A stretch of 64,000 nt of DNA from Vigna angularis (Eukaryota > Streptophyta > Magnoliopsida > Fabales > Fabaceae), in the NCBI RefSeq assembly GCF_016808095.1, contig NC_068974.1:5270001-5334000 (forward strand), written 5' to 3'. Of the stretch, positions 56,716 to 64,000 are shown piece by piece. Position numbers and translations under genes: made by a program. Numbering within the stretch: position 1 is the first letter of the stretch; each line of letters begins with the position of its first letter. A model generated the notes under the pieces. The model saw only the letters and a program-made list of their open reading frames with translations. It made no database searches and was not told where the DNA came from.

Positions 56716-58474
56716 TCATTGATAACCTCTGCTCGTCCAGAAGATTGTCCTCTCGATTGCCAGCTCCTTGCTTTTTTCAGTAGAGCACAGCAGGTCAAGC
56801 TTCAGGTCGTCATTGGAGCGCTGTAGTTTACAATAGGAGGAGCGGGACTCGGCAAGTAGATTATTGGCCTTGTTCTTGTCATCCTCCGCCATCTTCTCAA
56901 CTTCAGCCAACCGAAGGGTCAGTTCCTTGTTTGACTTCACTGCTTCATCATACTTTTCTTGAAGCACTAGAAGCTCGATCGAGGCAGTTGTCTTCTTCAC
57001 CAGCTGCCTTCTTTAGTCATTCCCTTCACAAAGCCCTCTTCTTCAGCGAAAAGGTTGAAGTGGATGCGCTTGGCCACCCATAGCCTAGGGTCGAGCGACC
57101 CAGAAAGAAGAGGGTCGGGAAAGGCCCTCTTGTTGCATTTGGAGGAAACTGAAAGCTCCCGATCAACCTTCCTTTTATTCTTTTTCTTCTTCTGAGTTGG
57201 ATCAGAAGAGATGTGAATGGTCTCAACCACCTTCTTAACAGCAACAATGGTCGGTCGAGTGGAAGCGACGGTTTGGACCTCAAGATTGGCTGGTGGAGGT
57301 TGAGTTGGTGCCGATTGGGCCGACTGAGTTTGCATAGTCGGTTTAATAACAGCCACACGGGAAGAGCCCTCACCGGATTTTTCAACTTTGTCGCTTGCGG
57401 GCCATCATGCGTTTGTTCAGATAAGTTACAAACGATTGTTCAGAAAAGTTACAAACGATTGTTCAGAAAAAACAGTGAAGTATCTTATTAAAAACCATCG
57501 AGTGAAGATTTTTATTGCCCAAAAATCCTATAAGCCTACGGGAGGAGGACTTGAGGGGCAGCTCGCTCAATTGGTGGATTAGGTTTAACTCCTCAAGCGT
57601 CATTTTAGATTTGGGCCAAGAGACAACCTTCTTAGGATGATCAGTCCAATAGAAGGAAAATTTGGGATGGTCGTCCAAGAAATAAAAGCTTGGACAACCG
57701 GCCTCCAAAATGACCACCTTGACAAAGTTCCCTTTAAAATCCTTATAGGAGGTGTTGAACAACGTAAAAAGTTGTCTCTCCGGTATGGAATTAAGGGAAA
57801 GTCAAGGCTTGTTCGGGTGTGGCATTGCGAAAGAAGTAGAGGAAGGCGCCAGGAGTTGGACGAAGGGCAAGAGCCGCGCAGACAGCCGAGAATGCACGCA
57901 TGAAGGCCTAACCGTTCGGGTGCAGTTGGGTAGCAGCCACATTAAGCTCTCGTAGAACGCCCATCTGAAACTCAGAGAATGGGATAAGGACTTTTAGGTC
58001 CTTGAACAAGGTGGAGTAGGCATAAAAGAAGTCTGAAGCATATCCCTCCCGACCGTGACATGCCCGCTCGGACATCCGGCAGATGACTATTTTAAAGTAG
58101 TTTGCATCCTTGGCCGCCTTCACTAGGCCAAGTCCTTTGATCAGCTCTTTGATGGGAGGGCCAGAGTGGAAGGAGGAACCGATTTGCTTTACCTCATGGG
58201 GAGCCCAATAACAACCGACAACGATGGGCCATTTTTTGGGTCTTCCGTCCTAAGCACCGGTGAAGTCCACGTTGATACCCACTTATTCAACGTCGTTGTC
58301 TACTAGAATGCATGAGGAATCCTCATTGCCCGATGGCCCGGCCTAATCGTCGACAGGGGAATTTCTTTCGTCGATGGCACCCAAGGTGGTGGACGAAGAT
58401 GTAGCAACTCTGTCGTCAGCATACCCCTCGCCTTCTCCTCCGGCCGAGTCAGAAGAAATAGGTTGAGAAGACAT
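56716..58474 (-). pseudogene. Antisense ORF of Tat element (gypsy-type transposon domain and coiled coil)
   Basis: Starting at the minus-strand ATG 58474 (MSSQPISSDSAGGEGEGYAD), one frame runs past several stops with few indels: GLVKAAKDANYFKIVICRMS, FKDLKVLIPFSEFQMGVLRE, AFMRAFSAVCAALALRP, FVKVVILEAGCPSFYFLDDH and VVSWPKSKMTLEELNLI. This resembles the putative gypsy-type transposon domain (PF04195 as I recall it). Then follow a Pro/Ser/Lys-rich linker (57356-56997) and a coiled coil (56997-56716, QEKYDEAVKSNKELTLRLAE). Many stops look like C-to-T or G-to-A changes of Gln or Trp codons. Its role in such elements is unknown. Confidence 0.7.
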
Positions 58475-58791
58475 GCTTACTTGGAAGACTAAGTTTGAAG
58501 CTCTTGAAAGAGGAAACGGTAGGGAAATTGTGCGGTTGATGAAGAGCTCGAGGGTAAAAGTGAAAAAATGGGATTACCCTATCACTATTTATAGATGGTA
58601 AAGGCGGTTCACCAAACTCATATGGGGTGTTCAAAGGGAAAAGATCTGACGGTTCAAGCGTCATGACGTTACGTTTTCACCTTTTACCGCCCATTTTTTC
58701 GTCGTGACTCTTCGACTTCCGCTCTTCCCGCTATTTTACAGATACTAAAGGGACGTGACGATTGATGAGCTGTCACAACCCAAGAACCCTA

Positions 58792-59229
58792 TGTTACTAT
58801 GAGCTTATAACTTACCGATCGGGTAAGGTGACAAGATAGTTAGAAAGGATCGATCGGTTGACATGCCAGGAAAGCATCTCATGACCGCTGGGTTCCGACA
58901 ACTGTTGAGCAGAGTTAAGGCGCAATTAATGTCACAACGACTACAGTCAAGCGGTTAAGGTTTGCATTAATGGTCATTAAGAGGTAAATTAATTGGTCAT
59001 ATTCTTTTAAACTCTATTAATAAGGGTTTAATTTCGAGGTAAATTTTACTTTGACTCACTATTAAATTACAAAAGTCCTACAGAAAAAAATTCTGACTTG
59101 AGCGTTGGAAGGTATTTTGCAGGTCACCCCCTACACCGATCAGTTATCTGGAGCTAAGGAGCAAGGAGGACATTCGGCAGAGACAATAACTCTTCAGACG
59201 GCTATCCTCATCCCATTTCAACAGAAACA
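58792..59229 (+). repeat. Gypsy 3' LTR
   Basis: Partner of the 5' LTR, same length and ends, followed by the CAATA duplication. Compared with the 5' copy it reads CTCTATTAATAAGGG where the 5' LTR has the TATA box. Confidence 0.88.
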
Positions 59230-59234
59230 CAATA

Positions 59235-60124
59235 TTTTCTCATTTTGACTTATCTTACATTTGTTCAACAATATGTTTGTTGTCTTACATAATTGTTGTC
59301 TTACATAGTTGGTTACATTAGCACTAAGTAATTGGACTGCAATAGCATAAGCCTAACACCCTTTGTTATGTTAAATTAGTTTCATATTCATTTTGTGAGA
59401 GATAATCTTATCAGTTACAATGTTCAATTATTTTGAAATAATTTAAATTCTCATATATGCTATTTTATCCTGTGAGAGTATTGATCTGTCATTCATTTCT
59501 ACTCTATCCTGTCCTCATTGCTTTTCTATAATAATTTTAATTCAAATCATATGTTGATGACTTTATTGGTTCAGTGTGTTTTGGTTTATTTGATCACTTA
59601 TATTTCTTTTCATAAAGACATAATAATATGCAAAATATAATTATCTTATTCATTACATCAATATCTACAGGATTTGTACACGAATATATATTTAATTACC
59701 ACATATATTCCTCTTAAGATCATGCTAATAAATCTCAATTAATAATTAGATATTGCAAAACAAACATAATAAAACTATACATTAACATTTATAATATTTT
59801 ATGTCTTTAAAAATAATGTTTGATCTGATTATTTATTATCTTCAACTTGTGTAATTTTACATCCCTTAACAGAATCTCTTCATAGACCTTGGTATGAAGG
59901 AAATTTTTCCAAGAATTCATTCCTATTATTATAATTATAATGAAGATTGTCAAAATGATTTGTGTCAAAATCTTTGTCACTCACCTTTCTAACCTACAAC
60001 TTAGTTGTATATATAAAAATAAGGAGACTATTTATACCAATTTGTAGAGATCAAACAGATACAAACATCATTATTTATTAATTATATTTGAACTTATTAT
60101 CTTATAATTTACAATTCAAATACT
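59235..60124. other. AT-rich intergenic DNA, nothing recognised
   Basis: No open frame with known motifs, no inverted repeats and no tandem repeats seen by eye. Confidence 0.5.
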
Positions 60125-60133
60125 TTTATTATA

Positions 60134-62027
60134 GGTTTAAATCCTCAAATCGTTCCCACATTTGTTGCGGAATCTCAAGTGAGTCCTCGTTTTTTCAACT
60201 GTCTCAATTGGGTCCATCTATTTGTAAAATGTCTCAATGGCCCAAATAGTTACAAAATTAAGCCAATTAAACCATGTTCGTTAAGTTTCCACATACGACG
60301 TTAAAATGCGATGACTTGGTCCACGCTGATGTAAAAGTGTTTTATTATGTGAAATTTTTTCTTAAATTAAGAGTTTTTGACGTGGCAAAATTTATTATGA
60401 GAATAAGGTTCGCTCCTTCTCCTTCACAGCTACTGTCTAGGCGAGCTTTGTGATGACATCTTTGTGATGACGATGAATGAAGATAGTTCGAAGAGGTGTA
60501 AGGAGAATGCACATTGTTCTGGGTTGCAATTTGAGATTTTTACGAATGGGGTTTTGTGGGTTCTTCGTGGTTTATGTTTTCTGATGCAGGTGGAAGGCAT
60601 TGGAGTTCACGATTTAGGGAAGGTAAAGGCGCGAATTGGGGCTGCGCGATTATAGGGTTTGTGTTTCTGATTTTGGGATGAACTGTGTTGATTTTTTGGG
60701 TTTACAAATTAAGAACCGTCAAGGAGAAAACATGATTTGCGCGAGATGGGGACACTGAATCGCTTCTGCGTCGCTACTGATTTCTTTACTTGGATTGAAG
60801 GAACAGTAGAGGAAATAGTTGAAAATAATAGAAAAAAATAGCATTAATTGCTTTACTTGGATTGAGAAGCACAACAAAATATTAATAATAACATCCTAAG
60901 TCCTGTAATAAGTACATAAGGTGTTTCTTTGCTACCCAGCTTCACGAATTTTTTTCTTTTTATTGAATAACGTGCCCTTATTCCTTGAACTGAAATAAAG
61001 GATCTATTGGAACATGAATACCTTAAGTTCAAATAGAGAAAATTAAAAACTTCGTACAGTTTTAAAAATAATTAAATTCAGTTAAATGAACTCAAGAAGG
61101 AGAATACTTCCATTTTGAAACACATTGTTCAGTACCTTGAAAGATATGATTAATTCAGGCCAAAATGTTCATGAACACCAAGTTGAACCAAATAGGTCAA
61201 GGAAAATCAGTTTGTGAAAGCTTCTTGGGCAATTCATCTAATCCATAAATCAAAAGTATATACTGGTGCAAATTAATATATAAGTAACATGCAGTAACCA
61301 TACTTGGTGGCCTGTTATGAGGTTCTGAAGTGATTTGAACATTTGATAGTTATGAAGAATTTCACAAATTTCTGCAGGTCGAAACCATTGATGCTGGGCT
61401 TCAAATTGTAGTTGTTGAATCCATCACTGGCCGCTACAACCAAACAAAATCCGTCCCGTTTGAGTCCCAGATTTGCGCCAGAGTTGGATGGGATACACTG
61501 ATTTGAAACTATCTTGCCCTGTTAGATGTCATCTTGTCTCTGATTCCAATTGACCTTTGAAATATCTACATATTGGGGCTTTTACGGTGATACACAGAGG
61601 AGCAATGGTGAACAAAACAGGAACAATTTAAGGTTCACCATTTTGGGATTTTTACGATGCTGATTGGCAAAGAGAGGTTGATCATGATGATGGCTGATGA
61701 AGTTAATGGAGGATGAGATGCTCTGTGGGTGAGGAGGAATGAAACTTCTAGGGTTTTATAAATGTTGCTTCCATAATTTTTTTTAATTTACTAAATTCCA
61801 TGTGATAATTTAATTATTTTCACATAATAAAATATTCACCTCAACATATTCACTGTTATCACATTTTAATATCGTATGTGGAAACTTAACGAACATGGTT
61901 TAATTGGCTTAATTTTTCAAATATTTGAACAAAATTAAAACATTTTACAAATATATAGACCCAATTGAGACAGTTGAAAAAACGAAGATCACTTGAGATT
62001 TTCTAAGATAATCCGAAGATTTAAACC
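60134..62027. mobile_element. Mutator-like element with long TIRs, non-autonomous (1.9 kb)
   Basis: Inverted repeats of about 170 bp start GGTTTAAATCYTC. Shared blocks include ACTGTCTCAATTGGGTC with its complement and CCATGTTCGTTAAGTTTCCA with its complement near the right end. TTTATTATA flanks both sides (60125-60133 and 62028-62036), the 9 bp duplication diagnostic of Mutator. No MURA transposase was seen. The interior (60400-61750) is less AT-rich than its surroundings and has short gene-like frames, for example 60464-60655, so captured host sequence is possible. Confidence 0.85.
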
Positions 62028-62036
62028 TTTATTATA

Positions 62037-63884
62037 AATAAAAAAAATATAAAATATAATATTTCATGTAAACAACTTACTTTTCAATATTTTTAATCTA
62101 TATCATTATACAAAGATGAATTTTCTTTTTAGTGTACATTTTTTTTGTTTTCAATTTTATTCTTTAAATAATAACTTTTTTAAAATTAAAATAATTATTT
62201 TATTAATTGTACCTTTTAAATTATTATTTTTTAAAATTTAATAATTTTTTATTTGACATTTTTTTAATCTAACTATTTCTTAAACTAAACTAACTATCTA
62301 TAATATAAAAATCTACAGAATAAATAAAATCTATCACAACAAAATTTAAAAATTATTTATGTTTATTTTTATTGTTATAATAATAAAATAATTTTATTAC
62401 AAAAAGAAAGTGAACAGTGCACGTATTATAAGATAAATTATTTTATTTATTTTCTTATATCTTACCTTTTTTAAAGATCTAATATTTTCTCAATCTTTAC
62501 ATGGGTTTTTTTTTACAACTTTGAACTTTATTATTATCTCAAATTCCATTATTTCTCTTTATGCATAAAAATTATAATTTTTGTAATCTTAAATTTAAGT
62601 TTTTTGAACAGTATTTTAAATCTAAAAAAGAGAACATAAATGCAAATAATTTATAAAAGGGTGTATTACAAAATATATAAAATTTAAAATTAATATATAA
62701 AACAATAAACTGATTAGAACAATTAAATTTTAGCTAAATAAAATTAAATAACAACACAAAAGCAGGGAGACATTGCTCTCCTTTTACAAAAATTAAAATG
62801 GTTGGAAAGTAACACCTTTTAAAAGACTAGAATTTAAGTTAAATAAATGAACAGAATTGAATATAATTAAAATCTAAATTGTTTACAACAACAAATCTCT
62901 CTCCAAGTAATCCAGAGTAATAACTGCTTAAAGTCAACATGCTGACAAAGAAGAAAAAGACAAGTTGACCGTCTCCGTTTTTCCCGCCACACAATTTCCC
63001 TCCAAATCTAAATTTCCTTCCAAATACAAATCCTGCTAAACTAACCTAACTTTTCTCCCTCTTTCATGTGATATTGTGTTGTTTTTGTTTTTTTTATCAC
63101 ATTTTTTTAAATTGATTTCTTTAATTATTGAATTAGTAAGCATTAAATTGTATTGTTATAATTATTTAAAATAAATTATAATGTCTTATTTTGGATACAA
63201 TGAATACATTATAATATCAACTTAAATCCAGATAAATAATTAAAACAAAAATAATTCTTATATTACTCAAAATCAATAAATAAAACATAAAACTGAATAG
63301 CATAAACATGAATAAAAAGTCACAATTAAAATTACGAACATTTAACTTGATACCCATCATCAGCCATCCCTGTCTTCACACTCTTCTAGACAGTTATAAC
63401 TATATTCAAACATATAAATTTAGATTTAGATATATGTCAAATAAATTTAATCAAATAAATAAAACTACAATCCTATAAATTGTTTATAACATTTTCTGAA
63501 AATAATTTTATTCTAATAAGAGTAACAACTCCAGAAACAAATATAGTTAGTACAGACATGTATTTACCTACTCCAATTAAAAAATAATTTTTTAAAAAAA
63601 TCAAAATAATATCTTAAAAACAAACAACATTAAAAAGAAATTTAAAATGAAGATTATGAAACTGATATATTAAAAAAAAAGTTAATAGGATATGTCCTAA
63701 TTTACAAGTTGGACAAAACTGACAAAAGAAAATATACTTTCCTCTATATATTTAATTTACAAAGCACATTAGTAAACAAAATACAAAGTAAATCTATTAT
63801 ACCTTGTGTGAAAAACCTATTAGGAAGTGATGTTGGAGAAGCTGAACCAGATTACTAGTGTTCTATCTCACTGACGCAGATCCA
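62037..63884. other. AT-rich region upstream of the last gene
   Basis: Very AT-rich with A/T runs; no element recognised. A short segment at 62930-63060 is richer in C (TTTTTCCCGCCACACAATTTCCC) and contains a TTCCCGCC motif like an E2F site, about 0.9 kb before the downstream start codon. Too far to call a promoter. Confidence 0.4.
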
Positions 63885-64000
63885 ATGAAGCGCCTTTACT
63901 CAGACACCCACCGCATCGTACTTCTCATCGACGTTTTGAGCCTCGGCGATCCCCACCAGACAAGACGATTGGTTTCGTTCCTGGAAACCCTAAATTCTTT
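63885..64000 (+). CDS. Start of an unidentified protein gene (cut by window end)
   Basis: ATG at 63885 opens a frame that runs to the window end: MKRLYSDTHRIVLLIDVLSL and then GDPHQTRRLVSFLETLNS. The base composition rises sharply here from AT-rich to balanced, as expected for plant coding DNA, and the 5' flank has no competing in-frame ATG nearby. The hydrophobic IVLLID word followed by a helix recalls the N-terminus of Treslin-like replication proteins or other von Willebrand A-type folds, but 38 residues are too few to decide. A TTCCCGCC word near 62982 would suit a cell-cycle gene but is distant. Confidence 0.55.
   Translation, partial: MKRLYSDTHRIVLLIDVLSLGDPHQTRRLVSFLETLNS

Larger units (their letters stand above)
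53692..59229 (+). mobile_element. Complete Ty3/gypsy element, Tat-like, pol-deleted (5.5 kb)
   Basis: Two 438 bp LTRs (53692-54129 and 58792-59229) begin TGTTACTATG and end CAACAGAAAGA or CAACAGAAACA. CAATA flanks both sides (53687-53691 and 59230-59234). The order is gag, protease, a pol remnant, then a large antisense ORF region before the 3' LTR, the layout known for the Tat lineage. Reverse transcriptase, RNase H and the integrase core are missing, so mobility would need proteins from a relative. The LTRs differ at a moderate number of sites, mostly transitions, so insertion is not very recent. It lies in intergenic DNA, not in the host gene. Confidence 0.92.

Overview
The window is plant nuclear DNA, most likely from a phaseoloid legume (Phaseolus/Vigna/Glycine type). 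I infer this from AT-rich intergenic DNA, GT-AG introns, dense Ty1/copia and Ty3/gypsy relics, and many copies of a small retroelement whose LTR starts TGTTGGAAGTCCCACATCG and which I associate with legumes. The lineage call is inference from repeats, not from a marker gene.

One host gene dominates. From 1522 to 45888 on the + strand lies the 3' part of a HEAT/ARM-repeat protein gene resembling HEATR6. Its 18 visible exons total 2199 nt (732 codons plus stop), all splice phases agree, and no exon is broken. The exons fill about 5 % of a 44 kb span. The rest is introns of up to 7.8 kb packed with mobile elements.

Layout by intron: intron 2 (1913-9750) has head-to-head Copia relics, a TRIM solo LTR and four perfect-looking copies of a 579 bp unit. 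Intron 5 (10945-14306) has a complete 2.2 kb non-autonomous LTR element. Intron 6 (14490-18324) has a MITE and a minus-strand Copia relic. Intron 7 (18577-25903) has a terminal-inverted-repeat element with 8 bp target duplications, TRIM arrays, a Copia relic and a Gypsy relic. Intron 12 (26715-34153) has a composite TRIM structure carrying inverted copies of an unknown element gene, itself split by a 1.6 kb LTR element. Intron 15 has Gypsy and Copia scraps. Intron 17 (39182-45690) has a minus-strand Copia whose protease end is joined to a chloroplast atpB fragment.

Downstream (45889-63884) is an intergenic region with a long-inverted-repeat element, a CACTA-like end beside a Copia integrase relic, a complete 5.5 kb Tat-type Gypsy element that has gag-protease and an antisense ORF but lost most of pol, and a 1.9 kb Mutator-like element with 9 bp target duplications. 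At 63885 a new + strand reading frame begins and runs off the window.

No rRNA, tRNA, CRISPR array or bacterial-style operon was seen. Exon borders were read by hand and may be off by 1-2 bases. Relic borders without a stated target duplication are approximate.
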